Shown in pieces: positions 14,913-22,947 of a DNA stretch of 64,000 nt. Numbering within the stretch: the stretch's first letter is position 1; the number at the start of each line of letters is the position of its first letter. The notes below the pieces were generated by a model. It saw only the letters and a program-made list of their open reading frames with translations, was not told the DNA's origin and ran no database searches. This stretch comes from Hyphomicrobiales bacterium (lineage in GTDB: Bacteria; Pseudomonadota; Alphaproteobacteria; Rhizobiales; Rhizobiaceae). A program made the translations under genes and the position numbers. Location of the stretch: contig UCMW01000013.1 in NCBI GenBank assembly GCA_900473745.1, forward strand, positions 62,001-126,000, in the 5' to 3' direction.

Positions 14913-15374
14913 ATGGCCGGCCACACCGAGTTTCACTGGTACGCCAGTGCCGACGGCGAACGCTACACGATCAAGGAAGGCAGCCGCGATGCGGTTATCG
15001 CTGCCGCCACGGCCGAAGGCACGGGCAAAGAAGTCGACGAAGACGGCAAACCGCGGCTGTTTTTCTACATCGTCGAGGCCTCGAAATATGATCTGCGCAT
15101 CGCCGATTACGCGCTTCCGTCCGACGACGACGACCTCTGGGAGACGATCGAGGAGAACGCAGCACAGTGGGATTTCGGAAATCCCGATGGCGCCTCTGAC
15201 GAGCTTTTCCCCTGCACGATCGAGGCTCGGAAAGATCTCCTGCAACGTCTGAAGGCTGCCTGCGAGCAGTGGCAGACAGACCACAATCTCTCCTGGTCTA
15301 GCTGGGCTTTCGCCATCAGCCGCAACGAGGAAACCATCGTCGTCCCGCTGGACGAGGAAGGCGGTGCGGCATGA
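14913..15374 (+). CDS. Hypothetical acidic phage protein
   Basis: This is a 153-residue, acidic protein beginning GHTEFHWYASADGERYTIKE, with a central FFYIVEASKYDLRIADYALP segment and a WETIEENAAQWDFGNPDG stretch. It ends with WSSWAFAISRNEETIVVP. It resembles alphaproteobacterial phage proteins of unknown role. Its stop overlaps the next start (ATGA at 15371). Confidence 0.6.
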   Translation: MAGHTEFHWYASADGERYTIKEGSRDAVIAAATAEGTGKEVDEDGKPRLFFYIVEASKYDLRIADYALPSDDDDLWETIEENAAQWDFGNPDGASDELFPCTIEARKDLLQRLKAACEQWQTDHNLSWSSWAFAISRNEETIVVPLDEEGGAA

Positions 15375-15511
15375 CCCGTCTCCTCAAGCACCCGCGCCTC
15401 ACGCGAGCCGCAGCTTTCGTCCTGGCGCTGATCCTCTGCGCCTGCGTCTGGGCGCTGGCAGCCCTGATCCTGATGTCGTCGGTCCAGCCGGCAAGCCACC
15501 TGCCAATCTGA
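15371..15511 (+). CDS. Small single-span membrane protein
   Basis: This is a 46-residue protein, MTRLLKHPRLTRAAAFVLAL and following, with one strong hydrophobic helix at residues 13-37 (AAAFVLALILCACVWALAAL) behind a basic N terminus. ATG 15371 overlaps the upstream stop (ATGA). It may act at the inner membrane; lysis or superinfection roles are possible but unsupported. Confidence 0.5.
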   Translation: MTRLLKHPRLTRAAAFVLALILCACVWALAALILMSSVQPASHLPI

Positions 15512-15520
15512 GGGCGCACC

Positions 15521-15709
15521 ATGATCACCTTCAACGTCCATTTCACCCGCTCAGACGGCACAGCCGACAGCAAGCGCATCGACGCCGAAACCCCGAAGGA
15601 AGCCGTCGCCGGCATCCTAGTCGAATTCCCCGGCGCCCTGATCGGCAAGATCAAGCGCTGGAAGGCGCCAGCCGAGAACGAAACGCGGCAGATCGGCGGT
15701 GCCGCATGA
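15521..15709 (+). CDS. Small hypothetical phage protein
   Basis: This 62-residue protein has the pattern ITFNVHFTRSDGTADSKRID, AETPKEAVAGILVEFPGALI, a compact alpha/beta fold seen in small phage proteins that end in a Lys-rich strand (GKIKRWKAP). Its stop overlaps the next ATG. Confidence 0.6.
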   Translation: MITFNVHFTRSDGTADSKRIDAETPKEAVAGILVEFPGALIGKIKRWKAPAENETRQIGGAA

Positions 15710-16029
15710 GCTTTCACCCTTGCGTCATCCTGGACTTCCGCCCACGCGACCAGGCGCCACGGCAGGAAGCCAACAGCCTTGCCGTCGAGATCCTGAAGGA
15801 AGCCCAGCGCCTGATCGATGTGGCAAGCGACGACATCCAGGCCGGCCTCTGCAATGCCGAAGCCGGACGCCGCACCGAAGGCCTCGGCGGCGTCGCAGAC
15901 GGCCGCACCCTGTCGGTGACCGTGCGCGCCAGCCTCGAACTCATGAACATCCGCCCCGACCCGGCCGACCAGCCGCTGCGCGAGGCGATGGAAGAATGGC
16001 TGCACCAGAGAGGAAACCGCAATGGCTGA
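15706..16029 (+). CDS. Hypothetical phage protein
   Basis: This is a 107-residue protein from ATG 15706 (ATGA overlap). Helical regions LAVEILKEAQRLIDVASDDI and TLSVTVRASLELMNIRP flank a Gly-rich link. Longer upstream frames are out of register with the coupled arrangement and rejected. It overlaps the next gene by eight bases. Function unknown. Confidence 0.6.
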   Translation: MSFHPCVILDFRPRDQAPRQEANSLAVEILKEAQRLIDVASDDIQAGLCNAEAGRRTEGLGGVADGRTLSVTVRASLELMNIRPDPADQPLREAMEEWLHQRGNRNG

Positions 16030-16672
16030 CCGCCCCATCCTCTTCTCAGCGCCCATGGTCCGCGCTCTGCTTGACGGCCGCAAGACGCAGACGCGCCGCA
16101 TCCTGAAGCCGCAGCCGACGATAAACAGCGCCGGCCTTCTGGTCTGGGAAAACGGCCCGGACTTCATCCAGGGACCGCGAGACGACATCGCCGGCGGCCA
16201 GCGCATCAAGGCTGGCGATCGCCTCTGGGTCAAGGAAGCCTTCCGGGCGCAAGAGGAGTTCGACCACCTGTCGCCACGCGCGATCGTGGAGACATTTGAA
16301 ACTGAAATCGGCTTTGCGTCTTTTCCTACCTTCTATGAAGCGGATCGCAAATGCGACGACTGGAGCATCGAAATCTGGCAGCAGAGCCCACCCGGTCGCC
16401 TTCGCGCCAGCATGCACATGCCGCGCTGCGCAAGCCGCCTCACCTGTACCGTCACCGAAGTGCGCGTCGAGCGGCTTCAGGACATCAATCGCGGCGATGC
16501 GATGGAGGAAGGTTGCCAGTTTCCCAACATGGCAAGCGGCCCTGATCCTCGCCTGTGGTTCCGTAGCATATGGACCGATATCAACGGCACAGACGCATGG
16601 GAGGTAAACCCTTTCGTCGTCGCCTACACCTTCACCGTCGAGTGCAAGAACATCGACGAGGCGAGCCGATGA
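16022..16672 (+). CDS. ASCH-like domain phage protein
   Basis: This is a 216-residue protein. The N terminus RPILFSAPMVRALLDGRKTQ followed by TRRILKPQ is the signature of phage ASCH/PUA-like proteins, continued by GDRLWVKEAFRAQ and CASRLTCTVTEVRVERLQDI. ASCH domains are predicted to bind RNA or act in nucleotide metabolism; their role in phages is not established. Coupled to its neighbours by short overlaps. Confidence 0.75.
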   Translation: MADRPILFSAPMVRALLDGRKTQTRRILKPQPTINSAGLLVWENGPDFIQGPRDDIAGGQRIKAGDRLWVKEAFRAQEEFDHLSPRAIVETFETEIGFASFPTFYEADRKCDDWSIEIWQQSPPGRLRASMHMPRCASRLTCTVTEVRVERLQDINRGDAMEEGCQFPNMASGPDPRLWFRSIWTDINGTDAWEVNPFVVAYTFTVECKNIDEASR

Positions 16673-16998
16673 ACACAGCCCTCTTCCAGCGCACGCTCGC
16701 TTATGACCATGGCGACAAGGAACGCAACTACCTGATGCAGAAGGTCTGGTCGGTCACGCCGTTCATGATCAATGTTCGGACCGGCTCGATCAATTCGGAG
16801 ACCTACCGCGAGATCATGCAATTCTGCAGGGTTCTCTTTGGCCCGGACGCGTGGCCAATCCACGGGCGGCCGGGCCGCTGGCAAAGCGGATCGGCGACCG
16901 TATACGGCGAGACCTTCATGGGGTTCGAAGACGCTGGCGCCCTCGCAATCTTCATGGGCCGGTTTGGTCATCTGGTTATCGAGGACAAGCCAGAATGA
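16669..16998 (+). CDS. Hypothetical phage protein
   Basis: This is a 109-residue protein from ATG 16669 (ATGA overlap). It has an aromatic, mixed alpha/beta pattern (YLMQKVWSVTPFMINVRTGS, REIMQFCRVLFGPDAWPIHG) and ends FMGRFGHLVIEDKPE. The family is not recognised. It belongs to the coupled rightward operon. Confidence 0.6.
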   Translation: MNTALFQRTLAYDHGDKERNYLMQKVWSVTPFMINVRTGSINSETYREIMQFCRVLFGPDAWPIHGRPGRWQSGSATVYGETFMGFEDAGALAIFMGRFGHLVIEDKPE

Positions 16999-17576
16999 AC
17001 CAGCACACCCGCCGACCTGAGCAAGATCCACCGCCGCGCCGCCTAACGGACGCGGAGAAGGATCTCTGCGCCAAGGCGGCGGAGCTGGTGTCGCTTTTGC
17101 CGCCCGCATGGACGAACTTCTACAACACACAAACCCTGTGCCGCGAGATCTTCATCGAAGGCGATACCGGCCCCATGGCCAAGCCGCTCGCCATCCTCAC
17201 CGAAGATGCCGGCTGGGCTGACATCGAGTTCCTGATCAGGGGAGCCCAGATGCTGCATGCCCTGGTCGCCGCCGGCCGCAGGCAAAGGTGGATCATTGCC
17301 CAGCTGGAAGCCGAGATCCGCCGCCTGAACGGAGAGCCAGACCCGACCGCGAAGAAGTTCAGCCACGCCCAGCAATGCGCCATGTGGTGCGGCAAGCAGG
17401 ACTTCAAGCAATGGCTGCGAGACATCCACGGCGCCGATATCGCCGATGACAACCGCATCGCGACCCACGTCCGCAACATGCTGCGGGTAAAGAGCCGCGC
17501 CGAACTGGACCAGAACGAAGAAGCCGCCGCCCGCTGGCAGGATCTTCTGAAGAGCTTCAAGGAAAGAGCGAGATGA
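16995..17576 (+). CDS. Hypothetical phage protein
   Basis: This is a 193-residue protein from ATG 16995 (ATGA overlap). A mostly helical protein: LTDAEKDLCAKAAELVSLLP, a middle HALVAAGRRQRWIIAQLEAE region and a C terminus KQDFKQWLRDIHGADIADDN with RIATHVRNMLRVKSRAEL. The last part could be DNA-interacting. No family is recognised. Confidence 0.6.
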   Translation: MNQHTRRPEQDPPPRRLTDAEKDLCAKAAELVSLLPPAWTNFYNTQTLCREIFIEGDTGPMAKPLAILTEDAGWADIEFLIRGAQMLHALVAAGRRQRWIIAQLEAEIRRLNGEPDPTAKKFSHAQQCAMWCGKQDFKQWLRDIHGADIADDNRIATHVRNMLRVKSRAELDQNEEAAARWQDLLKSFKERAR

Positions 17577-18046
17577 CATCCCTGAAAGCCTTGCCGCACA
17601 CAAAGCTCGAAACAATGGAGCGAGACCTTGCGAAGCTGGTCGCGGAATATGGCGCCGCGATTGAAGCACTTCGCACGGAAATGCAGGAGCGTTTGCAGGG
17701 GCCGCTAGAGAGGCAGGGCAAGGTTGCCGCTGAGCTGGCGAGCATCCGAGCGGAGCTGAATGACCGGCGCACTCGCGACTCCATGGTCCCCACGGTCACC
17801 GACCACGCCCTGCTGCGCTACATCGAGCGCGTGCACGACGTAGATGTCGAAGCGATCCGCGCCGCCATCCTGACGCCGGCCGTGGTGACAGCAATCAGGA
17901 ACGGAGCAGCAGCCGTCCGCAGCGATGAATGCCGCTACACGATCAAGGATATGGCCGTGGTGACGGTTTACGTCGAACGGAAACAGAAGCCTCGGAAACG
18001 GCCATCTCGGGCAATGCGAGAACGCATGGAGGACGACGCAGCATGA
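17573..18046 (+). CDS. Conserved phage protein with coiled-coil N terminus
   Basis: This is a 157-residue protein. Residues 12-70 are a likely coiled coil (ETMERDLAKLVAEYGAAIEA and following). Residues 73-140 have the pattern TDHALLRYIERVHDVDVEAI, GAAAVRSDECRYTIKDMAVV, VTVYVER, a domain found in many proteobacterial phages with unknown function. The C terminus is strongly basic (KQKPRKRPSRAMRER). Start and stop overlap the neighbours (ATGA). Confidence 0.65.
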   Translation: MTSLKALPHTKLETMERDLAKLVAEYGAAIEALRTEMQERLQGPLERQGKVAAELASIRAELNDRRTRDSMVPTVTDHALLRYIERVHDVDVEAIRAAILTPAVVTAIRNGAAAVRSDECRYTIKDMAVVTVYVERKQKPRKRPSRAMRERMEDDAA

Positions 18047-18873
18047 GCAAGGAACCGGAAATGCAGACCCCACCGCCACAGACGCATGTTAACCTTGCCG
18101 TTCCGATGGCGGAGCTGGCCTCACGGCTTCTCAAAGACGCCACCTTCGGAAACAGTGACGATCGAGTGATCGTAAAAGCGGTGCTTCGAGCGATCGACGG
18201 CGAAATCGCCCAAGCTCTCTCGGGCAGCACCCCACCGCCCTCAACACATGTGGCAGGCGTCAGCTACGAACATATTGAGCGCCTGATGCACGCTGTCGAG
18301 GGCGAATGCGACGGTCTAGCGATCGACTCGGGTCAGGCCTTGGCGATCCTCTCATACGTAATCAGTGGCGAAGCAACCGCGCCCTTTGAACAAGAGAAGG
18401 ACGCCTTATGCGTTGGCAATTCAGCTTCATGTGGTTCGCCCTCGGCTGCGCGGTCGGCTCATCCCTCGTCAACATCATACACGCGATCGCCCGCTGACCA
18501 TTTGGAAGGTCGCATTGCAGAGCTTGAGCAGGCTCTAGCCGCCGAGGAGGCACGTAACGCCGAGCTGGTGAAGCGGCTCGACAAGGCCCGCGAGTGCAAG
18601 GAACCTGACTTCTGCTACGACCCGGACGAGTGGGAGTTCACTTGCGATTGGGACGAGCGCGACCAGGTGCACGGCTACGGCGAAGCGCTGGAAGGTAGTG
18701 AGCCGATGCTAGTTGCCACTCTTATTCGCGGCCCTCGCAAGTGGGTAGCCGATGTCCCGATTACATGGGACGAACACGGTGATCCTGACGAGACCGAGAT
18801 CAAGTGGTTCGATAGCGAGGAAGAGGCTCGCGCCGCCCTTTTCGCCAGACCGGAGGTCTCCGATAATGCCTAA
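18043..18873 (+). CDS. Phage protein with two PPPxTHV repeats
   Basis: This is a 276-residue protein. TPPPQTHV (residues 9-16) and TPPPSTHV (residues 64-71) flank a helical segment; the DNA under these matches repeats in four downstream genes. A Ser/Ala-rich linker leads to a coiled coil (EGRIAELEQALAAEEARNAE) and an acidic C-terminal domain with EEEARAALFARPEV. The modular look suggests assembly from exchangeable segments. ATG 18043 overlaps the upstream stop. Confidence 0.6.
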   Translation: MSKEPEMQTPPPQTHVNLAVPMAELASRLLKDATFGNSDDRVIVKAVLRAIDGEIAQALSGSTPPPSTHVAGVSYEHIERLMHAVEGECDGLAIDSGQALAILSYVISGEATAPFEQEKDALCVGNSASCGSPSAARSAHPSSTSYTRSPADHLEGRIAELEQALAAEEARNAELVKRLDKARECKEPDFCYDPDEWEFTCDWDERDQVHGYGEALEGSEPMLVATLIRGPRKWVADVPITWDEHGDPDETEIKWFDSEEEARAALFARPEVSDNA

Positions 18874-19387
18874 TCACGTCATCAACGAGATCGTTCTTCA
18901 CGGCACGAAACTTGAGCAAGTGCGTCAGCACCTGTTCAATAAGGATGGCCGGCTGAGCTTCGAAGTTCTGCTGCCACTCCCGCTCAACTTCTGGGCTGGA
19001 TCAGTCGGGCGAGAACACGAAGAAGCGTTCCCGGGCACCCATTTCGACGCAGCTCGAGGAACATGGGGGAGCAAGTGGGACGCTTATGGTGACCCAACGG
19101 CAGAGGATACGGAAGCTGGGGTGATGATCCGGTTTCAGTCGGCGTGGAACCATCCTCGCGGCTGGGTCTGTGCGCTGTTTAACACGCTCATGTGCGACAT
19201 AACCGCAAGCTGGCTCAGTGAAGGCGGAGCGCCTGCTCACGTAGAGAAGTATGTCGCGAAGAACAGGTGGGGCGACATCGACTGGGTCGACGAAGAGATC
19301 GATGACGGCTCCCCTGAACACCGCCGTCTGCACAAGCTTCTTTGGGGCGTTGAGGAGTTCGCGGAGGATGACGCCGATGAGAAGTGA
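18866..19387 (+). CDS. YubB-like ferredoxin-fold protein (DUF1281-like)
   Basis: This is a 173-residue protein. It begins MPNHVINEIVLHGTKLEQVR, the pattern of YubB/DUF1281 proteins (MPN..N.i...G), and has the later FQSAWNHPRGWVCALFNTLM and acidic C terminus of that group. These are common on plasmids and phages; a link to antirestriction or toxin systems has been proposed only loosely. The CGGAGGTCTC junction repeat supplies its ribosome site. Confidence 0.6.
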   Translation: MPNHVINEIVLHGTKLEQVRQHLFNKDGRLSFEVLLPLPLNFWAGSVGREHEEAFPGTHFDAARGTWGSKWDAYGDPTAEDTEAGVMIRFQSAWNHPRGWVCALFNTLMCDITASWLSEGGAPAHVEKYVAKNRWGDIDWVDEEIDDGSPEHRRLHKLLWGVEEFAEDDADEK

Positions 19388-19835
19388 GAACCCACCGCCT
19401 GCAACGAATGTGGCGGCACTCAAGGCCGAACTCGAAAGCGCCGCGTCTCTGCTGGAAACGCTCGCAGAAGATCTTCCGGAAGATGATGTTTCCGCCATCA
19501 TGATGAGCGTCATGGCCAAGCGTAACCGTGCAGTGCTCGAAGACGTTCCGGAGCCAGCGCCCTCTGAACATTTGCGGGTGACGAACCCGGACACGATCGC
19601 TCAGTTTGTCGCCGCGCTCGCTGATCATGGCGTGAAGCTACCGCTTCTAGAAACCGACGAGGATGTCGGAACGCTGGTGGATGCCGATGGTAAGCCTGTT
19701 CTGGTTGTAGATGTCGATAGGGAGCGATCCGATGAGGATGTCGCGTGGATCGTCGGCATGATCCAAGGCGCGGTCAACACCTGCGGCGGCTTCAAAGCGC
19801 AGCGCACCGCCACCACCGAGGGCTCGACACCATGA
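19377..19835 (+). CDS. Hypothetical phage protein with PPP repeats
   Basis: This is a 152-residue protein from ATG 19377 (GGAGG nine bases upstream; ATG 19368 is an alternative). NPPPATNVAA stands almost at the N terminus, and EPAPSEHLRV near residue 60 is a diverged copy. A helical segment (LKAELESAASLLETLAEDLP) lies between them; VDADGKPVLVVDVDRE forms a strand pair. It ends TTEGSTP with the junction repeat. Function unknown. Confidence 0.55.
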   Translation: MRSENPPPATNVAALKAELESAASLLETLAEDLPEDDVSAIMMSVMAKRNRAVLEDVPEPAPSEHLRVTNPDTIAQFVAALADHGVKLPLLETDEDVGTLVDADGKPVLVVDVDRERSDEDVAWIVGMIQGAVNTCGGFKAQRTATTEGSTP

Positions 19836-20131
19836 AGATGTCGGAAAGTACCTATCGCGCCGAACAGGCCCGGCAGACCGAGGTCCTGACCAAGGTCGTC
19901 GACAAAGCGATGCACGAGGCATCAGCCGCCTTTGAGCCGCCGATGCTGAATGCCGTCATCGGCGCACTCGTCGCCAACCTCGCAAACAGCCTCTCGTCGA
20001 TCGGCGACGCCAAGACGCGGAAGCAGATGCGCCAGTTGGTCGAGAAAGAGCTGTCACGCCAGACTGCCGCTTATGTCGCCGCCGGCCAGCCCAGCTCGAA
20101 GACGATGGTGATTGATGGAGGGATGCACTGA
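19832..20131 (+). CDS. Hypothetical phage protein
   Basis: This is a 99-residue protein from ATG 19832 (ATGA overlap; ribosome site in the junction repeat). It is largely helical: ESTYRAEQARQTEVLTKVVD and a hydrophobic AVIGALVANLANSLSSIGDA. It lacks the PPP repeat of its neighbours. Its stop overlaps the next start (TGATG). Confidence 0.55.
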   Translation: MKMSESTYRAEQARQTEVLTKVVDKAMHEASAAFEPPMLNAVIGALVANLANSLSSIGDAKTRKQMRQLVEKELSRQTAAYVAAGQPSSKTMVIDGGMH

Positions 20132-20559
20132 TGCCTGAGATCACACAGGAAAACCTGATCATCGATATACCGGGCCTCAATCGGTTCCAGATCGGCGACC
20201 ATGTAGTCGTTGATCCAAGCGCCGACAATGATCGCTTTGAAGGCATTATCATCGGCATCGAGCTTCGCCGCATGTATGGCTCCAGCTGCCTCAAGCCAAG
20301 CATCACGCTTCTGCACGACGGCTACATCACGGACGGGTTCAGTCCGATGGACTGCCGGAAGGTCGAGCCCCCACCACCTCAGACGAATGTGGCGGGTGAC
20401 CTTCTAGCCCGTTGGCGTGAAGGCGAGTTCGAAAGCACAGCGGACGAAGCGGCGCAAGCGGCTCTTGATCATCAATCGGACAGCTTCGACGCCGCTCCGG
20501 TCATCGAGGCGTGGCTGACCGCCCTCGCCACCACGGAGGGCTCTACCGATGGCAAGTGA
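20131..20559 (+). CDS. Hypothetical phage protein with PPPPQTNVA repeat
   Basis: This is a 142-residue protein. The N-terminal half, with FQIGDHVVVDPSADNDRFEG and IIIGIELRRMYG, looks like a small beta-barrel; EPPPPQTNVAGD at about residues 77-88 links it to a helical C-terminal part that ends ALATTEGSTDGK over the junction repeat. It overlaps the next gene by 11 bases. Confidence 0.55.
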   Translation: MPEITQENLIIDIPGLNRFQIGDHVVVDPSADNDRFEGIIIGIELRRMYGSSCLKPSITLLHDGYITDGFSPMDCRKVEPPPPQTNVAGDLLARWREGEFESTADEAAQAALDHQSDSFDAAPVIEAWLTALATTEGSTDGK

Positions 20560-21097
20560 ACGTGAGATCGCCTTCGCCCGATACTGGGAGGGCAAGGAAG
20601 GCCGAAAGCTCACCGTTGATGTGGTCCGTGATGCATATCTTGCGGGATGGAGCGACAAGCCAGCGCCTTCTCGATCATCGCTGCCCCGCCCAACATTCCC
20701 GATCCTTAACGGAAACGGGGTGAGCGTAGACTACCAGCTGGTCGCGGATCATGGCGGGCAGGCGCAGAGGAACCACTATCAGTCCGTCGAGAGACTGGCC
20801 CAACGGGGTGGTTTGTCGTGGTGCGAACTGCATGCGGTTCTGCACGACCGGGCGTATCAGAAAATGGATCAAAACACGGCGATCATTGAGTGCCGCGCCC
20901 TTGAAGCTCGATACCTCGCAGCACTCGTTACCCCACCGCCTCAGATGAATGTGGAGCCGGTCGAGATCCCCGGCGAACTTGAGATGTTCGAAGGCAAACT
21001 CACCAAAGTCGTCGATGCGAGCCGCAGCGGTTGGTGGCGTTTCCACGCTCACCGCGACCGCGACGGCTACTGCGACAATCCAGCGAGGGGATACTGA
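20549..21097 (+). CDS. Hypothetical phage protein with PPPQMNV repeat
   Basis: This is a 182-residue protein. The N terminus (ASEREIAFARYWEGKEGRKL, VDVVRDAYLAGWSDK) resembles short phage modules of unknown function. TPPPQMNVEP at about residues 127-136 precedes a C-terminal part with SGWWRFHAHRDRDGYCDNPA. ATG 20549 lies six bases after the junction repeat. Confidence 0.55.
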   Translation: MASEREIAFARYWEGKEGRKLTVDVVRDAYLAGWSDKPAPSRSSLPRPTFPILNGNGVSVDYQLVADHGGQAQRNHYQSVERLAQRGGLSWCELHAVLHDRAYQKMDQNTAIIECRALEARYLAALVTPPPQMNVEPVEIPGELEMFEGKLTKVVDASRSGWWRFHAHRDRDGYCDNPARGY

Positions 21098-21504
21098 TGA
21101 GCGAGTTTCAGAAACGTCTTGAGTTGAATATCCGCGAGAGCCTGCGCTTTGCTGTCGGCGAGGTCCAGGAGGATGCCGTGGCGCATATGGTGGCCGGCGT
21201 GAATGCCGTGCTCGATCATCCGAGCGCACCAGCGCCCGAGAAACATGTGCGGGTGTATCCGCAGGAGCTGACGGACGATCTCCGCGACATCCTCTCCATG
21301 ATGATGTGGACCACAGGGCCGATCGCACACGCTCTTCGCGATGGCGGACAGGACATCAAGCGGAAGGCCGAGGAAGAGCAGGCCGAGGTCATGCACTGGC
21401 TGATCGGTCTCGCGCTGGAGCATGGCATCCTATGGCGCCAGAAGGCATCCGACCGCATCCGTGAGATCCGAGACGCCCTCGCCACCACGGAGAGCTCCAA
21501 GTGA
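21097..21504 (+). CDS. Hypothetical phage protein
   Basis: This is a 135-residue protein from ATG 21097 (TGATG overlap). APAPEKHVRV near residue 43 is a diverged copy of the recurring Pro motif. The rest is helical with a charged DIKRKAEEEQAEVMHWLIGL segment. It ends ALATTESSK at a CGGAGAGCTC junction. Confidence 0.55.
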   Translation: MSEFQKRLELNIRESLRFAVGEVQEDAVAHMVAGVNAVLDHPSAPAPEKHVRVYPQELTDDLRDILSMMMWTTGPIAHALRDGGQDIKRKAEEEQAEVMHWLIGLALEHGILWRQKASDRIREIRDALATTESSK

Positions 21505-22049
21505 AAATTGCCTCTCATCACGCATGGAAAGACAAAGACTATCAGCCCCGTCACGAATGGCCGGGCGACACGTACGTTCAGTGGGGCGGAAGTGGTATCG
21601 TTCTCGGGAAGAACCCGTACAGCACTGCGTTCTTTGAAGCGTTCCCGGACAAAAAAGTATCGACTGCCGGCGGCTTCATCCGCGGAGAAGGGGCAACGGT
21701 CGAGGAGGCAGAAGACGCCGCCTACGCCAAGTTCACCAAGCAGAACGGATGCAACCATCTCTGGGGGCGCGAACACTACCGCAACAGTGGCCAGCTTTGC
21801 CGATATTGCCGGGCGTTCCGCTGTAACGAGGTCAAGGAGGTTATCATCCTTGGCAGGCATCGGAAGCCGCTCCAGTGGTATGAGGCTCATAGCCTTGAGA
21901 TGGACAGCGACGGCGTCTGGCTCCGCATCATGCGGCTACGCGCGAAGCTGTTCGGCATAACGGAACGGCCACCGAAGGCCACCGTAGTCGACGAGTTTAT
22001 CGCGGTCATCGCCCCCGATCTGACGTCGGAGGGCTCGGACAATGGCTAA
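21501..22049 (+). CDS. Hypothetical phage protein with Cys/His cluster
   Basis: This is a 182-residue protein from GTG 21501 (GTGA overlap; ribosome site in the junction repeat). A CNHLWGREHYRNSGQLCRYC segment followed by RAFRC is a likely zinc site. The N-terminal part has GDTYVQWGGSGIVLGKNPYS. It ends DLTSEGSDNG, again at the junction repeat. Family not recognised. Confidence 0.55.
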   Translation: MKIASHHAWKDKDYQPRHEWPGDTYVQWGGSGIVLGKNPYSTAFFEAFPDKKVSTAGGFIRGEGATVEEAEDAAYAKFTKQNGCNHLWGREHYRNSGQLCRYCRAFRCNEVKEVIILGRHRKPLQWYEAHSLEMDSDGVWLRIMRLRAKLFGITERPPKATVVDEFIAVIAPDLTSEGSDNG

Positions 22050-22551
22050 TCTCCTGGTGAAGATGAAAGCCACCTTCTCCGAGTGTGGCTCTTACCGGTA
22101 CCTGCTGGAGCATGACTACGGCGGCGAGGGTCCGGTCATCTCGCTCGGCATGGTCAACCCGTCCGATGCGAACGAAGAGAAAAACGATCCGACTATGACG
22201 AAGGTCGACGGGTTTGCGCTGCGCAAGAGAGCCAGCAAGGTCATCGTCTGGAACCTTTGCGCGCTGGTCAACAAGGACGTTCGCGCTCTACGAGACCATC
22301 CCGATCCTATCGGGCCGGAAAACGATGCCTATATCGCCAAAGCTATTCAAGGCGCAGACATCCACATCGTCGCATGGGGACCGGCATCGAAGCTGCCGAA
22401 GCCGCTGCGCACCCGTTGGCGCGACGTTGTCCAGGTGCTCGATCGCGCCGGTGCGAAGCCGATGTGCTGGGGTACGGCGCTCGATGGCCAACCGCGTCAC
22501 CCCCTGATGCTGGCCTATGCCACCCCTCTCGTGCCTTGGAGAGTACCATGA
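22042..22551 (+). CDS. DUF1643 family protein
   Basis: This is a 169-residue protein with the family pattern ATFSECGSYRYLLEHDY, ISLGMVNPSDANEEKNDPTM, KVIVWNLCALVNKDVRALRD, DPIGPENDAYI. DUF1643 proteins are widespread in phages and mobile elements; their reaction is unknown. The call rests on several ordered motifs. It overlaps the upstream gene by eight bases. Confidence 0.82.
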   Translation: MANLLVKMKATFSECGSYRYLLEHDYGGEGPVISLGMVNPSDANEEKNDPTMTKVDGFALRKRASKVIVWNLCALVNKDVRALRDHPDPIGPENDAYIAKAIQGADIHIVAWGPASKLPKPLRTRWRDVVQVLDRAGAKPMCWGTALDGQPRHPLMLAYATPLVPWRVP

Positions 22552-22748
22552 CCGACAAGCTCACGAAATGCACCGCCTGCGATGGCCGTGGCTACTTCTA
22601 CTGCGATTGCCATCCGGCAGATTGCATCTGCGGCGTCGGCGAAGAGACGTGTGACGAGTGTGGCGGCGAAGGGATCATTGATCCCAGCTACGACTATCTA
22701 GACGCCCCATCGCCCCAACCGAGGGAGGTGGGTCGCCATGAGCCATGA
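22548..22748 (+). CDS. Small DnaJ-type zinc-finger protein
   Basis: This is a 66-residue protein with CTACDGRGYFYCDCHPADCIC and CDECGGEGI, CxxCxGxG-like knuckles of the DnaJ central domain type. It has no J domain. It may bind nucleic acid or act as a small adaptor. ATG 22548 overlaps the upstream stop. Confidence 0.65.
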   Translation: MTDKLTKCTACDGRGYFYCDCHPADCICGVGEETCDECGGEGIIDPSYDYLDAPSPQPREVGRHEP

Positions 22749-22947
22749 GATCGATGAACGCACTCTCACGGACGAGCAGTGGGAGATCATGTTCAGCGGC
22801 CCCGAGTGGGACGAGCGGACAATCGAAGCGCTGAGTTGTTGTCTGCCGAAGGCTTACGAGATCCACGCTCAACGAGTGAAATCGGTAACGCCTCTTTCAG
22901 CGGAGACAGAACCGGAGGAGCAATCGAATGACGCCAGAGACCATTGA
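22738..22947 (+). CDS. Small acidic phage protein
   Basis: This is a 69-residue acidic protein, MSHEIDERTLTDEQWEIMFS, with no family recognised. It overlaps both neighbours (11 and 20 bases), so translational coupling is likely. Its expression rests on position alone. Confidence 0.45.
   Translation: MSHEIDERTLTDEQWEIMFSGPEWDERTIEALSCCLPKAYEIHAQRVKSVTPLSAETEPEEQSNDARDH

Larger units (their letters stand above)
18068..21251 (+). repeat. Dispersed PPPQTNV-coding repeat (seven copies in five genes)
   Basis: Copies lie at 18068-18090, 18230-18254, 19391-19414, 19553-19578, 20368-20394, 20931-20955 and 21223-21251. The core resembles CCACCGCCTCAGACGAATGT; 19553 and 21223 form a diverged pair (CCAGCGCCC...CATNTGCGGGTG). 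All are in frame and encode PPPxTxV or PAPxxHxRV. They sit at different distances from the start in otherwise unrelated proteins. Confidence 0.65.
18851..22036 (+). repeat. CGGAGGGCTC gene-junction repeat carrying ribosome binding sites (five copies)
   Basis: The sequence occurs at 18851 (CGGAGGTCTC), 19816 (CCGAGGGCTC), 20534 and 22027 (CGGAGGGCTC) and 21488 (CGGAGAGCTC), each about 4-7 bases before the start of the next gene. It also encodes the end of the upstream protein, giving TTEGST, TTESS or SEGSD C termini. Three copies extend upstream as GCCACCAC. Confidence 0.6.
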
